From positions 62,001 through 126,000 of the forward strand of contig NZ_AUDR01000017.1 of assembly GCF_000425565.1 (NCBI RefSeq): 64,000 nt of DNA, read 5' to 3'. The position numbers and the translations under genes were made by a program. The DNA is from Tepidiphilus margaritifer DSM 15129. GTDB lineage: Bacteria > Pseudomonadota > Gammaproteobacteria > Burkholderiales > Rhodocyclaceae. This document shows, one piece after another, positions 28,041 to 41,534 of the stretch; position 1 is the stretch's first letter; each line of letters starts with the position of its first letter. A model generated the notes under the pieces. That model was not told the origin of the DNA and searched no databases. It saw nothing but the letters and a program-made list of their open reading frames with translations.

Positions 28041-28636
28041 CGCAGCACCTCGGCGTGCTCGATCACCACCGGTTCGAGCGGTACGTCTCGCCAAGGACCG
28101 ACCGTGCCGGTCTTCACCGACTTGATGGCGTCGACCACGTCCATGCCCTGCACGACCTTGCCGAAGACGCAGTAGCCCCAACCCTGGGTGGTGGGGGCAC
28201 GATAATCGAGGAAGTCGTTGTCGGCGACGTTGATGAAGAATTGCGCCGTGGCCGAGTGGGGATCCTGGGTGCGCGCCATGGCGACGGTGCCGCGCCGGTT
28301 CTTGAGGCCGTTGTCGGCTTCGTTGGGAATCGGCGCGCGTGTCGGTTTCTGCTTCATGTCGGCGGTGAGCCCGCCGCCCTGGATCATGAATCCGTCGATG
28401 ACGCGATGAAAAATGGTGCCGTCGTAGTGGCCGCTCTCGACGTAGGCAAGAAAATTCTCCACCGTCTTGGGGGCTTTGACGGGATCGAGTTCGAGCACGA
28501 TGTCACCGCGGTTGGTGGCGAGTTTGACTTGCACGGCTTGGGCTCCTTGGGCGAAGGAAAGGGTGGGGAAGGTGCAGGCGAGAAGCGCCGTGAGCAGGGC
28601 ACGGCGCACTCGGTTTATGGAGGAGGTCTGCGGCAT
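28037..28636 (-). CDS. ppiA: Periplasmic peptidyl-prolyl cis-trans isomerase (cyclophilin)
   Basis: 199 residues. An N-terminal signal peptide (about 1-30, [21 protein letters not shown]) precedes a bacterial cyclophilin domain with [32 protein letters not shown] and [18 protein letters not shown]. It catalyses proline isomerisation during folding, most likely in the periplasm, given the signal. A second gene copy without a signal may exist elsewhere. It lies 173 bp downstream of dnaJ; whether that heat-shock transcript reaches it is unknown. Confidence 0.92.
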   Translation of the reverse strand: MPQTSSINRVRRALLTALLACTFPTLSFAQGAQAVQVKLATNRGDIVLELDPVKAPKTVENFLAYVESGHYDGTIFHRVIDGFMIQGGGLTADMKQKPTRAPIPNEADNGLKNRRGTVAMARTQDPHSATAQFFINVADNDFLDYRAPTTQGWGYCVFGKVVQGMDVVDAIKSVKTGTVGPWRDVPLEPVVIEHAEVLR

Positions 28637-28809
28637 GGACGGATTCCTAAGACGATGCGTACGGCCTGGCGCGCGGCTGAATGACGACGGCGATGACGGC
28701 GCTTCCCGTTTTCCGAATGCACGTGCCGTCGATGTGGTGGATCTCGCTTTTTACACCGCGCACGCCGCGTTCCGTAGCCGGGCGCAGGAGTTTTTCGTGT
28801 GCTCCGCGC

Positions 28810-29937
28810 TCATTGCGCTTCACCGGTGAAGAATTCGCGCATGCGGTCGAACCAGGACTTGCTGCGCGGATTGTTGCGATCGGCATTTTCGCGGGCGATT
28901 TCCTCGAATTCGCGCAAGAGTTCTTTTTGCCGCTCGGTGAGATTGACCGGGGTCTCTACCACCACGTGGCAGAGCAGGTCGCCCACGCCCTGGTTGCGCA
29001 CGTTGCGGATGCCCTTGCCGCGCAGGCGGAAGACCTTGCCCGTCTGCGTGCCCGGGGGGATGCGCAACTTGGCGATGCCATCGAGCGTGGGCACGTCGAT
29101 CTCGCCGCCCAGCGCGGCCGTGGTGATGGAGATGGGCATCTCGCAGTGCAGGTCGTCGCCCTCGCGCTGGAAAATGGGGTGGGGCTTGATGCGGATCTCG
29201 ACGTAGAGATCGCCCGGCGGACCGCCGTTGATGCCCGCCTCGCCGTAGCCGCTCTGGCGCAGACGCATGCCGGTGTCGATGCCGGCGGGAATCTTCACTT
29301 CCAGCGTACGCGTGCGCCGCACCCGCCCCGCGCCGCCGCAGTCCGGGCAGGGGTCGGCGACGATACTGCCGCTACCGTGGCATTCGGGGCAGGTCTGTTG
29401 AATGGAGAAAAAACCCTGCTGCATGCGCACCTGGCCGATGCCGCCGCAGGTGGGACACACGCGCGGCTGCGTCCCGGGGCGCGCGCCGGTGCCGTGGCAG
29501 GTGTCGCAGGTCTCCGTGGTGGGGATACGGATGGTCTTGGTGGTGCCGTGCGCGGCCTCTTCGAGCGAGATCTCGAGCTGGTAGCGCAGATCGGCGCCGC
29601 GATAGACCTGGGAGCGGCCACGCCGGCTGCCGCCGAAGAGATCGCCGAAAATGTCGGAGAAAGCTTCGGCGAAATCATCGAACCCGGCCGCTCCGGCGCC
29701 GGCGGCGGCTCCATCTACGCCGGCATGCCCGTAGCGATCGTAGGCGGCGCGCTTTTGCTCGTCGCTCAAGACGTCGTAGGCGCGCTGGATTTCCTTGAAT
29801 TTTTCTTCGGCGTCCTTGTCGCCCGGATTGCGGTCCGGGTGATATTTCATCGCCAGGCGCCGATAGGCTTTTTTGATCTCGGCCGCCGTCGCTTCGCGGC
29901 TCACCTCGAGGATCGCGTAATAATCTTTTTGTGTCAT
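28810..29937 (-). CDS. dnaJ: DnaJ, Hsp40 co-chaperone
   Basis: 375 residues, as in E. coli (376). The J domain has the HPD motif in [12 protein letters not shown], followed by a Gly/Ala-rich linker (about 75-95), four CxxCxGxG-type zinc repeats ([33 protein letters not shown]) and the C-terminal substrate domain. It delivers unfolded clients to DnaK and stimulates its ATPase. It is third in grpE-dnaK-dnaJ. A GC-rich dyad in the dnaK-dnaJ gap may tune its level. Confidence 0.98.
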   Translation of the reverse strand: MTQKDYYAILEVSREATAAEIKKAYRRLAMKYHPDRNPGDKDAEEKFKEIQRAYDVLSDEQKRAAYDRYGHAGVDGAAAGAGAAGFDDFAEAFSDIFGDLFGGSRRGRSQVYRGADLRYQLEISLEEAAHGTTKTIRIPTTETCDTCHGTGARPGTQPRVCPTCGGIGQVRMQQGFFSIQQTCPECHGSGSIVADPCPDCGGAGRVRRTRTLEVKIPAGIDTGMRLRQSGYGEAGINGGPPGDLYVEIRIKPHPIFQREGDDLHCEMPISITTAALGGEIDVPTLDGIAKLRIPPGTQTGKVFRLRGKGIRNVRNQGVGDLLCHVVVETPVNLTERQKELLREFEEIARENADRNNPRSKSWFDRMREFFTGEAQ

Positions 29938-29964
29938 CGTCTCGCCAGTGTGGGGTCATGACGC

Positions 29965-30004
29965 AGCCGAGCCCGGGCCGGGAGTGTCCGGCGCGGGCTC
30001 GGCT
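29965..30004 (-). other. GC-rich dyad between dnaK and dnaJ
   Basis: AGCCGAGCCCG and CGGGCTCGGCT are 11-bp perfect complements separated by 18 bp, within the 90-bp dnaK-dnaJ gap. No T-run follows on the minus strand, so it is not a classic terminator. A partial stop or an RNA processing/stability hairpin that lowers dnaJ relative to dnaK is plausible. Confidence 0.45.
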
Positions 30005-30027
30005 TTCAGGGTGCGGGGCAGGGCCGA

Positions 30028-31956
<1,929 letters not shown>

Positions 31957-32015
31957 GATGTATTCCTCTCGTTTGGATTCGATTGAAGTTCAGATGGCGG
32001 CGGGGCGCCGGTTTT

Positions 32016-32627
32016 TCAAGAGGAGGCGTTGCCGTCGCCGCCCTCGGTGCTTGCCGGTTCGGACTTGGGCTTGGCGACCATGACGAGTGCCGGCCGCAGG
32101 ACCCGTTCGTGCAACAGGTAGCCTTTCTGCAGCACCTGCACGACGGTGTTGGGCTCGGCGTCGCTCTCGATCATGCCCACCGCCTGATGCAGGTGGGGGT
32201 CGAATTTTTCACCCTGCGGGTCGATCTGGCGCACGTTGGCGCTCTCGAAGGCGTTTTCGAGCTGGCGCAGGGTGAGCTCCACCCCTTGGCGCAGGGTTTC
32301 CAAGGTCTGGTTGGGCGTGCCGAGTGCGGCTTCGAGGCTGTCTTTCACCGGCAGCATGGAGGCGGCGAAGCGTTCGCTGGCGAACTTGCTCGCCTTGGCG
32401 ACTTCTTCCTGGGCGCGGCGGCGGACGTTTTCCGCTTCGGCCTTGGCCCGCAGCCAGGCGTCGTGGTGTTCGGCAGCCTTCTGCTCGGCGATGCGCAGCA
32501 TCTCTTCCAGGCTGGGCATCACGTCGGCTTTCTCTTCGCTGGCATTGGCCGTACTTTCGTTCGCACTGGGCGCCTGCGGGGTTTGAGGCTGATCGATCGG
32601 TTCGGTGCGTCGGGTTTCTTCGGTCAT
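32016..32627 (-). CDS. grpE: GrpE, nucleotide exchange factor of DnaK
   Basis: 203 residues. A disordered N-terminal part (about 1-35) is followed by a long helix (about 38-95, [35 protein letters not shown]) and the small beta domain with [20 protein letters not shown] and [17 protein letters not shown]. It dimerises and releases ADP from DnaK. It is the first gene of the operon, 34 bp downstream of a clear sigma-32 promoter. Confidence 0.97.
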   Translation of the reverse strand: MTEETRRTEPIDQPQTPQAPSANESTANASEEKADVMPSLEEMLRIAEQKAAEHHDAWLRAKAEAENVRRRAQEEVAKASKFASERFAASMLPVKDSLEAALGTPNQTLETLRQGVELTLRQLENAFESANVRQIDPQGEKFDPHLHQAVGMIESDAEPNTVVQVLQKGYLLHERVLRPALVMVAKPKSEPASTEGGDGNASS

Positions 32628-32661
32628 GCCTGTTTGCTCCGCGGATATGGGTTACTGGTTC

Positions 32662-32691
32662 ATTATGGGGTTGGGGGTGGGGGATTTCAAG
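32662..32691 (-). promoter_or_regulatory. Sigma-32 heat-shock promoter of grpE-dnaK-dnaJ
   Basis: On the minus strand CTTGAAA (32685-32691), a 14-bp spacer and CCCCATAAT (32662-32670) match the sigma-32 consensus very closely. Transcription would begin about 25 bp before the grpE start codon. No CIRCE (HrcA) inverted repeat is visible here, and no hrcA gene is adjacent. Confidence 0.9.
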
Positions 32692-32749
32692 GAGATTCTC
32701 CCGTGCCGTACACCGTACAATGGGTAGATGGGCCAAGAGAGGATGGCGA

Positions 32750-33644
32750 ATGGGAGAGGGATTCGCACTGGTCGTGCCGGATTTCGCCCTGATCATGCTA
32801 GGGGCTTTGCTCGCACGCCGGGTGATGGTGCAGCCGGAATTCTGGAACGGGGTGGAGCGGCTGGTGTATTACGTGCTCTTCCCGGCGATGCTTTTTCGTT
32901 CGCTCGCCACGGCCCCGAATTTGGGCGCGGGGGCATGGGCTTTGCTGGGGGCGGCGGCGGTGACGGTGCTCGCCGGTTTTTTTCTGGGATGGATGATCCG
33001 CCGCGCGATCGATCCGGAACCGGTGCGGGCCGCGTCGCAGATCCAGTGCGCCTATCGCTTCAACACTTATATCGGCATGGCGCTCGCCGGGCAACTGGCT
33101 GGGGCGGCGGGGACGGCCCTCATGGGGGCGCTGTGCGGTTCGATGGTGCCGTTGGCGAACGTGCTGGCGGTGGGGTCGATGACGCGCGGTGGCTGGCGGG
33201 CGATTTTGCTCGGCATCGGGCGCAATCCCCTGGTACTGGCGACGCTGGCGGGGGCCCTCTGCCATGCGGCTGGCTGGACTTTGCCGCGCCCGCTCGATGC
33301 CTTGCTCGCGCGTCTTGCTGCGGCCGCCGTCGCACTGGGGCTGCTGGGCGTGGGGGCGGCCTTGCGCGTAGACCGTTCCGTGTGGCAGCCGGCGGGGTGG
33401 ATGATCGTGGCGATCAAGCTGCTGGCCTTGCCCGCGATCGCCTGGGGGCTGGCGCAATGGTGGGAGATAGAAGGTTTGGCGCGCCAGATGCTGATCCTCT
33501 TCGCGGCATTGCCTTCGGCGAGCTCTGCCTACATCCTGGCGAGCCGCCTGGGCGGGGACGCCCCGGCCGTGGCCCGGCTCATTTCGCTTACCACCGTGGC
33601 CTCGGCGCTCACGTTGGGCGCGATCTTGGGGTGGTTGAGAGGAA

Positions 33645-33655
<11 letters not shown>
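32750..33655 (+). CDS. AEC-family permease (auxin efflux carrier-like)
   Basis: 301 residues with about nine to ten hydrophobic segments across the full length and no soluble domain. The start ([20 protein letters not shown]) and the central [20 protein letters not shown] and [20 protein letters not shown] fit the AEC family, whose members export or exchange small organic acids or amino acids. The substrate is not identifiable. The ATG at 32750 follows GAGAGGA. It diverges from grpE and its 3' end overlaps the proB 3' end by 11 bp, tail to tail. Confidence 0.85.
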
Positions 33656-35901
<2,246 letters not shown>

Positions 35902-35927
35902 TCAGGCCGCAGCAGCGGCGCAGTGAA

Positions 35928-36191
35928 TCAGGCTTCGAGCGGCCGGATGGTGACGTAGCGGCGCTGCTTCGGACCTTTGACGGTGAATTCGACGATACCG
36001 TCTTTCAGGGCGAAGAGCGTGTAGTCGCGCCCGACGCCGACGTTGTCGCCGGCGTGGAACTGGGTGCCGCGTTGCCGCACGATGATGTTGCCGGCGATCA
36101 CGAATTGGCCGCCGTAGCGCTTCACGCCGAGCCGTTTCGATTCGGAGTCGCGGCCGTTACGGGAACTGCCGCCCGCTTTTTTGTGTGCCAT
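35928..36191 (-). CDS. rpmA: 50S ribosomal protein L27
   Basis: 87 residues, the usual size. The N-terminus [20 protein letters not shown] reaches the peptidyl-transferase centre, followed by [20 protein letters not shown] and the [18 protein letters not shown] core. No N-terminal cleavage extension (as in Firmicutes) is present. It follows rplU by 24 bp. Confidence 0.98.
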   Translation of the reverse strand: MAHKKAGGSSRNGRDSESKRLGVKRYGGQFVIAGNIIVRQRGTQFHAGDNVGVGRDYTLFALKDGIVEFTVKGPKQRRYVTIRPLEA

Positions 36192-36215
36192 GGTCGTTGT
36201 CCTCGCGCAATGGGA

Positions 36216-36527
36216 TCAGGCTTCGATCGCCTGAATGTGCAATTCGGTGTAATTCTGCCGGTGGCCTTGGTGCTTTTGGTAGTGCTTGCGGCGACGCATC
36301 TTGAAGATGCGCACTTTGGGGTGCCGGCCGTGGGCGACGACCGTGGCCTTCACGCGTGCACCTTCGAGCACGGGTGTGCCGATTTTCACCGAATCACCTT
36401 CACCGGCCATCAGGACCTGGTCCAGGGAAATTTCGGCGCCCACTTCAGCAGGTATCTGTTCTACTTTGATCTTTTCGCCGACGGTGACGCGATACTGCTT
36501 GCCGCCGGTTTTTATGACCGCGTACAT
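36216..36527 (-). CDS. rplU: 50S ribosomal protein L21
   Basis: 103 residues, as in E. coli. It begins [20 protein letters not shown] and ends in the conserved basic [20 protein letters not shown] region followed by [15 protein letters not shown]. It binds 23S rRNA. It is the first gene of rplU-rpmA-(obgE-proB), driven by the sigma-70 promoter at 36565-36593. Confidence 0.98.
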   Translation of the reverse strand: MYAVIKTGGKQYRVTVGEKIKVEQIPAEVGAEISLDQVLMAGEGDSVKIGTPVLEGARVKATVVAHGRHPKVRIFKMRRRKHYQKHQGHRQNYTELHIQAIEA

Positions 36528-36564
36528 GGCGCTGCTCCGAAAAAAGGGTATGAGAGAACATGAA

Positions 36565-36593
36565 ATTATAACGACGGGTAGGAACATGGTCAA
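36565..36593 (-). promoter_or_regulatory. Strong sigma-70 promoter of rplU-rpmA
   Basis: On the minus strand TTGACC (36588-36593), a 17-bp spacer and a perfect TATAAT (36565-36570) are present. The predicted start is about 30 bp before the rplU ATG. This is the closest match to the sigma-70 consensus that I found in the window, in keeping with ribosomal protein expression. Confidence 0.88.
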
Positions 36594-36659
36594 GCAAGGT
36601 TTCGTCTGCGTTAGACTATCGCACGTCGAACCCCTGATTCGTGCTTGCGAGGTCTGTCC

Positions 36660-37451
36660 ATGTGCCAGCTGCTCGGCATGAACTGCAACGTTCCCACTGA
36701 TATCTGCTTTTCCTTCACCGGGTTTCGCGCGCGGGGCGGACGCACCGACCACCATCGCGACGGCTGGGGGATCGCCTTTTTCGAAGGCCGCGGCGTGCGC
36801 GTCTTCCTCGATCCACAGCCGAGCGCCGATTCGCCGATTGCCGAGCTCGTACGTCATTATCCCATCCGTTCGCTCAACGTGATCGCCCACATCCGCAAGG
36901 CCACGCAAGGGGTGGTGCGGTTGGAGAACACGCACCCTTTCGTGCGCGAGCTGTGGGGACGCTATTGGGTGTTCGCGCACAATGGCAATCTTCTCGACTA
37001 TGCGCCTCGTTTGAACGGACGTTTCCTGCCGGTGGGGGATACCGATTCGGAACGGGCGTTCTGCCACCTGCTCGATACCTTGGCGCGGCGTTTCCCCGAT
37101 GGACCACCGGCACCGGCAGCGCTTTTCGCCACGCTGGGCGAGACGGTACGGCAGATCGCCGGCCACGGGGAATTCAATTTCCTGCTCTCCAACGGCGAGC
37201 GGCTCTACGCGCACGCCTCGACCCGCCTGTGCCATCTCGTGCGGCAGGCGCCCTTTGCTGCGGCGCATCTGTGCGACGAGGACCTGACGATGGACTTCAG
37301 CGAGGTGACCACGCCTCGGGATCGCGTGGCGGTGATCGCTACCACGCCGCTCACCGACAACGAAACCTGGACCCCGATTCCGCCGGGAACGCTGGTGAGC
37401 TTTTACGAGGGGGCGGTGGAGGAAGTGCAGGCTTGTACTCTGGGAAAATGA
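36660..37451 (+). CDS. Class II glutamine amidotransferase (YafJ-like)
   Basis: 263 residues, a stand-alone Ntn glutaminase domain. The nucleophile is C2 after Met removal ([15 protein letters not shown]). The conserved [45 protein letters not shown] and [16 protein letters not shown] segments are present. The acceptor substrate is unknown for this family. It diverges from rplU and is followed 48 bp later by a small membrane-protein gene. Confidence 0.88.
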   Translation: MCQLLGMNCNVPTDICFSFTGFRARGGRTDHHRDGWGIAFFEGRGVRVFLDPQPSADSPIAELVRHYPIRSLNVIAHIRKATQGVVRLENTHPFVRELWGRYWVFAHNGNLLDYAPRLNGRFLPVGDTDSERAFCHLLDTLARRFPDGPPAPAALFATLGETVRQIAGHGEFNFLLSNGERLYAHASTRLCHLVRQAPFAAAHLCDEDLTMDFSEVTTPRDRVAVIATTPLTDNETWTPIPPGTLVSFYEGAVEEVQACTLGK

Positions 37452-37499
37452 TAAAGTCCGTGCTCATCGATCCCAGGCAGTAACGATGATCATCCTGCA

Positions 37500-38006
37500 A
37501 TGACTTATAAATCTCATTTGCTCTGGGCCGTGCTGGCCGGGAGTGCCTCGTGGGCGGCGGTGCAGGTGGTGCCGCTGCCGGTCGTGGGGATTTTGCCCGT
37601 GGGCGGCGTGAGCGAGTTCGCCCAGTGGATGGCGGCGGCGGTGATCGGGGGGCTCTTTCCCGACGTGGATCATCCCCATTCTCGTATGGGGCGGGCGATG
37701 CCGCTCGTTTCATGGCTGGTGCGCTGCATTGCGGGGCATCGGGGGTTGACGCATTCGCTGGCGTTTCTGGCGTTGGTGGGCGGAGGGCTTTTTTGTTTCG
37801 TGTCGATGCCGATCGGCCTGGGGTTCGCAGCGGGCTATGCCTCGCATCTCTTCGGTGATTTTCTCACCGATGGTGGTATCCCTCTATTCTGGCCGTGGCG
37901 CCGGCGGCTGGGCTTTCGTCTCTTCGCCAACGGCGGGTTCGCCGAGGCGGCCTTGAACGTGGTGGCGAGCAGTGCGGCCTTCTATGCTTGGTGGCACTTG
38001 CATTGA
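37500..38006 (+). CDS. Membrane-bound metal-dependent hydrolase, YdjM/DUF457 type
   Basis: 168 residues with about four membrane helices. The family signature is visible: MTYKSHLLWAV with an early histidine, GGLFPDVDHPHSRMGRAMPL, GHRGLTHSLAFLALVGG and SHLFGDFLTDGGIPLFWPW, providing the His/Asp set thought to bind metal. Its biochemical activity is not established for the family. The ATG at 37500 lacks a strong ribosome site. An RDD-domain gene follows 17 bp downstream. Confidence 0.82.
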   Translation: MTYKSHLLWAVLAGSASWAAVQVVPLPVVGILPVGGVSEFAQWMAAAVIGGLFPDVDHPHSRMGRAMPLVSWLVRCIAGHRGLTHSLAFLALVGGGLFCFVSMPIGLGFAAGYASHLFGDFLTDGGIPLFWPWRRRLGFRLFANGGFAEAALNVVASSAAFYAWWHLH

Positions 38007-38023
38007 CGCATTCGGAGCGACAT

Positions 38024-38467
38024 ATGGAAAACGAGGAACGCAAGACCGTGGCGGTGCTCGCGCCGCTGCCACGGCGGCTGGCTTCCGCCCTCTACGAGCT
38101 CCTGCTGCTGGGGGGGATCGTGGGGGTCGGATTCATGCTGCCGTGGATCCTGGTCGGGACGCTCTGGGGAAAGATCGCCGCCGGCGGTTGGCTTTTTCTC
38201 CACCTTTTCCTGCTGTTGGGCGCCTATTTCGTCGGCTGCTGGTGGCGCCTGGGGGCGACGCTGGCGATGCAGACCTGGCGCTTGCGCGTGGTGACCCCTG
38301 AGGGGATACCGCCGCGCCTGGGGCAGTGCTCGTGGCGCTATGTGCTCTGCTGGCCTTCGTGGCTGACGGGGCTTGGGGTGCTGTGGGCCTTGGTCGATGC
38401 CGAGGGACAATTCTTGCATGACCGGTTGGCCGGCACGCGAGTCGTGCTGCTGCCGCCGAAACGATGA
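38024..38467 (+). CDS. RDD-family membrane protein
   Basis: 147 residues. An R-x2-A-x4-E start (RRLASALYELLLLGG) opens the first helix, followed by two more hydrophobic segments and the characteristic LGATLAMQTWRLRVVTPEG and EGQFLHDRLAGTRVV end. RDD proteins are small inner membrane proteins, some linked to ion transport; the role here is unknown. The ATG at 38024 follows a GGAG site (38014-38017). pepN starts 10 bp downstream, so the three genes may form a transcript. Confidence 0.82.
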   Translation: MENEERKTVAVLAPLPRRLASALYELLLLGGIVGVGFMLPWILVGTLWGKIAAGGWLFLHLFLLLGAYFVGCWWRLGATLAMQTWRLRVVTPEGIPPRLGQCSWRYVLCWPSWLTGLGVLWALVDAEGQFLHDRLAGTRVVLLPPKR

Positions 38468-38477
38468 GGAACGAACC

Positions 38478-41246
38478 ATGACGGAACATCTGATCCGACG
38501 CGAGGACTATCGGCCGCCGCAGTGGTCGGTGCGCGAGGCGTGGCTTTCTTTCGCGCTCGACGAGGAGGCGACCGAGGTGCGGGCGCGGCTGCACTGCGTG
38601 CGCGGGGAGGGGGTGAGCGAAGAGGAGCCGATCGTGCTCGATGCCGAGGAGCTCGAGCTCGTTTCGGTGACGCTCGACGGCGAGCCGCTTTCGCCGCAGT
38701 CCGGGCCGGGGGGGCGCGGGTTCGTGTATGACGAGTCGGGCCTGCGCCTCCATGGCGCGCGCGGGCCCGAGGCGTGGGTGGAAACGGTGGTGCGCATTCA
38801 TCCGGCGCGCAACACGGCGCTCTCGGGGCTGTACCGCTCGGGCACGGGCCTCTTCACGCAGTGCGAGGCGCAGGGGTTTCGTCGCATCACGCCGTTTCCC
38901 GATCGCCCCGACGTGATGGCGCGCTTTCACGTGACGCTGGAGGCGGACGAGGCGCGCTATCCGGTGCTGCTCAGCAACGGCAATCTGCGGGAGACGGCGC
39001 GCTTGCCCGGCGGACGGCATCGGGCGGTATGGGTCGATCCCTTCCCCAAGCCGAGCTATCTCTTCGCGCTGGTGGCGGCCGACCTGCAGGCGCTCGAGCG
39101 GGAAGTGGGGCTGGCCGATGGGCGTCGCGCCTTGCTGCAGGTGTGGGTCAAACCCGAGCATCTGCCGCGAGCGGGTTGGGCGCTGGAGTCGCTCGAGGCG
39201 GCGCTGCGCTGGGACGAGCGACGCTTCGGCCGCGTGTTGGATCTGGACCGCTACATGATCGTGGCGGTGTCGGATTTCAACATGGGGGCGATGGAGAACA
39301 AGGGGCTCAACATCTTCAACACGAAATACGTGCTGGCGAGCCCCGAGACGGCCACCGATGCGGACTATGCCGCCGTGCAAGCCGTGGTAGGGCACGAGTA
39401 TTTCCACAACTGGACGGGAAACCGCATCACCTGCCGCGACTGGTTCCAGCTTACCTTGAAAGAAGGGCTCACGGTGTTCCGCGAGCAGGAGTTCAGTGCC
39501 GACCAGCTGGCCCAGGCCGTGGGGCCCGAGCGAGCGGATTCGGCCCGGGCGGTGAAACGCATCGAGGATGTGCAGACGTTGCGCACGGCGCAGTTTCCCG
39601 AAGACGAGGGGCCGATGGCGCATCCCATTCGTCCGCAGGCTTACCGGGCGATCGACAATTTCTACACCGCCACCGTGTATGAAAAGGGCGCCGAAGTGAT
39701 CCGGCTGCTGCACACGTTGTTGGGGGAAAAAGGCTTTCGCGCCGGGATGGATCGTTACTTCGAGCGCTACGATGGCCAAGCGGTGACCTGCGAGGACTTC
39801 GTCGCAGCGATGGCCGAGGCGAACGGCGTCGACCTGGCGCCGTTTTTGCGCTGGTACGAACAGGCAGGGACCCCGCGGCTGGTGGTCGAGGAGGACTGGG
39901 ACAGCGACGCAGGGCGCTACACGCTGCGTCTGCGGCAATTCACCCCACCCACGCCAGGACAGCCGGAGAAAGGGCCGGTGATCCTGCCCGTCCGCCTAGG
40001 GCTGCTCGGCATCGATGGGCGAGATTTGCCGCTCGTGCTCGCCGACGAGCGCGATGCCGTACCCGCACCCGAAGCCCCTTCGCGCGCAGGGATGCGGCCG
40101 ATCGCGCCACGCGATTCCGCCGTGGGGGCGACGACCCGCCTCTTCACCCTGACCGACGAGGCGCTCACGCTCGAATTCATCGGTCTGCCGCCGGGGCCGA
40201 AGCCGGTGCCTTCGCTGCTGCGGGGGTTCTCGGCGCCGGTGCGCCTGGTGTTCGAGGAGCCGGACGAGGCACTGCGCCATCGCATGGCGTACGATTCGGA
40301 CGCCTTCAACCGATGGGATGCGGCGCAGAGCTGGGCGCAGCGCCAGGTGCTGCGGCTGGCCCGAGGCGAAACCGAAACGCTGGACGAGACCTTCGTCACC
40401 GCTTGGAAACAGCTGCTCGCCGATGAATCGCTCGATGCGATGTTCCGCGTCAAGGCCGCGGCATTGCCCGGTGAGCGCTGGCTGCTGGAGGCGATGACGC
40501 CGGCCGATCCGGTGCGCCTGCGTACTGCGCTGGTGTGGGCCTCGATCGACCTTGCCCGGGCTGGACGCGATCTGTGGCCGCGCTGGTGGGATTCCGGAGC
40601 CGCTCGCCCCTACCGCTACGATCCGCTGGAAGCAGGCCGGCGTGCGCTCGCCGCATTTGCCTGGCGCATGGAGGCGCTGCTAGGTGAGGACGAACGCTGC
40701 TCGCGCACGTTTGCCGCCGCCGACAATCTCACCGAGCGGCTGGCGGCGCTCGATGCCGCGCTCGCGCACCCCGACGAGGCGCTGGGCGAGGCGCTGCTCG
40801 CCGCCTTCGAGTCGCGCTATGCCGAAGACGATCTGGTGCTCGACAAGTGGTTCGCCCGCCAGGCGATGCGCTGGTCCTGGCATGGTGCTCCGGGGGCAGT
40901 GCTCGCGCGCGTGCAGCGTTTGACCGAGCATCGGGCGTTTCGCTGGACCAACCCGAACAAGGTCTATGCTCTGGTACTCAACTTCTTCGCCAACAATCTC
41001 GCCGAAGCCTGCGCGGCCGGCGAGCCGGCATGGGTCTTTTGGCAGGAGGCGGTGTTGCGGCTCGATGCGACCAACCCCATCGTGGGATCGCGCCTTGCCC
41101 GGGCGCTGGAGCGTTGGCGGCGTTGGGCCGAACCGTATCGCACTGCCTTTGCACCCGTGCTGGAGGCGACCCGCCGCCAGGTTCGTTCGACCGAAGTGCG
41201 CGAGATCCTCGATCGCATGGCTCAGGGAGAGGTTGGGGCGCCTTGA
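38478..41246 (+). CDS. pepN: Aminopeptidase N
   Basis: 922 residues, of the M1 family and somewhat longer than E. coli PepN (870). The exopeptidase motif is FNMGAMENKGLNIFNTKYV and the zinc site is VVGHEYFHNWTGNRITCRDW with the third ligand in KEGLTVFREQEF. DUF3458-like central and C-terminal helical domains follow, ending near LVLNFFANNLAEAC. It is a broad-specificity cytoplasmic aminopeptidase. The extra length is spread over internal loops, for example around 550-600. The cobalamin riboswitch of btuB begins about 20 bp after its stop. Confidence 0.95.
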   Translation: MTEHLIRREDYRPPQWSVREAWLSFALDEEATEVRARLHCVRGEGVSEEEPIVLDAEELELVSVTLDGEPLSPQSGPGGRGFVYDESGLRLHGARGPEAWVETVVRIHPARNTALSGLYRSGTGLFTQCEAQGFRRITPFPDRPDVMARFHVTLEADEARYPVLLSNGNLRETARLPGGRHRAVWVDPFPKPSYLFALVAADLQALEREVGLADGRRALLQVWVKPEHLPRAGWALESLEAALRWDERRFGRVLDLDRYMIVAVSDFNMGAMENKGLNIFNTKYVLASPETATDADYAAVQAVVGHEYFHNWTGNRITCRDWFQLTLKEGLTVFREQEFSADQLAQAVGPERADSARAVKRIEDVQTLRTAQFPEDEGPMAHPIRPQAYRAIDNFYTATVYEKGAEVIRLLHTLLGEKGFRAGMDRYFERYDGQAVTCEDFVAAMAEANGVDLAPFLRWYEQAGTPRLVVEEDWDSDAGRYTLRLRQFTPPTPGQPEKGPVILPVRLGLLGIDGRDLPLVLADERDAVPAPEAPSRAGMRPIAPRDSAVGATTRLFTLTDEALTLEFIGLPPGPKPVPSLLRGFSAPVRLVFEEPDEALRHRMAYDSDAFNRWDAAQSWAQRQVLRLARGETETLDETFVTAWKQLLADESLDAMFRVKAAALPGERWLLEAMTPADPVRLRTALVWASIDLARAGRDLWPRWWDSGAARPYRYDPLEAGRRALAAFAWRMEALLGEDERCSRTFAAADNLTERLAALDAALAHPDEALGEALLAAFESRYAEDDLVLDKWFARQAMRWSWHGAPGAVLARVQRLTEHRAFRWTNPNKVYALVLNFFANNLAEACAAGEPAWVFWQEAVLRLDATNPIVGSRLARALERWRRWAEPYRTAFAPVLEATRRQVRSTEVREILDRMAQGEVGAP

Positions 41247-41265
41247 GGTAGAATCCCCCCTCACG

Positions 41266-41460
41266 TTTCTGGTGCCGCGGCCGGGGTTCTCCCGGCGCGG
41301 TGAAACGGGAAAGCGGTGCGCCGGATGTGTTTGTCCGGCAAAGCCGCTGCTGCCCCCGCAACGGTAGGCGAGTGCGGGCGCGCCGAAATGCCACTAGGCT
41401 TGATGCCCGGGAAGGCGGCGCGTCAAATCTCGCGAGCCCGGAGACCGGCCAGGAACGCAG
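41266..41460 (+). promoter_or_regulatory. Cobalamin (adenosylcobalamin) riboswitch aptamer
   Basis: The leader of btuB carries the conserved series: GGTG near the 5' end, GAAACGGGAAAGCGGTG, the core GCTGCTGCCCCCGCAACGG, a GCCACT-like AATGCCACTAGGC, GCCCGGGAAGGCGG and the closing GAGCCCGGAGACCGGCC. These are the classic B12 box elements in correct order, and the next gene encodes the B12 receptor. A TAGAAT -10 candidate sits at 41249-41254. Ligand binding should repress btuB. Confidence 0.92.
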
Positions 41461-41462
41461 GG

Positions 41463-41522
41463 CGCAGGCGCGTGAATCCGCCTGCGGTGGGCTTTCCATT
41501 CGGGCCGGCGGGGTGGCCGGCC
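41463..41522 (+). promoter_or_regulatory. Expression platform of the btuB riboswitch (two hairpins)
   Basis: The first stem, CGCAGGCG/CGCCTGCG (41463-41470 with 41479-41486), is an 8-bp perfect pairing. The second, GGCCGGC/GCCGGCC (41503-41509 with 41516-41522), ends exactly where the btuB Shine-Dalgarno GAGGGG (41523-41528) begins. No U-tract follows, so control is probably at translation initiation by masking the ribosome site. Confidence 0.65.
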
Positions 41523-41534
41523 GAGGGGAATCAT

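Noticed and set aside
28681-29961. 426-codon plus-strand open frame opposite dnaJ
   Set aside because: Antisense shadow of dnaJ with low-complexity Ala/Gly-rich translation.
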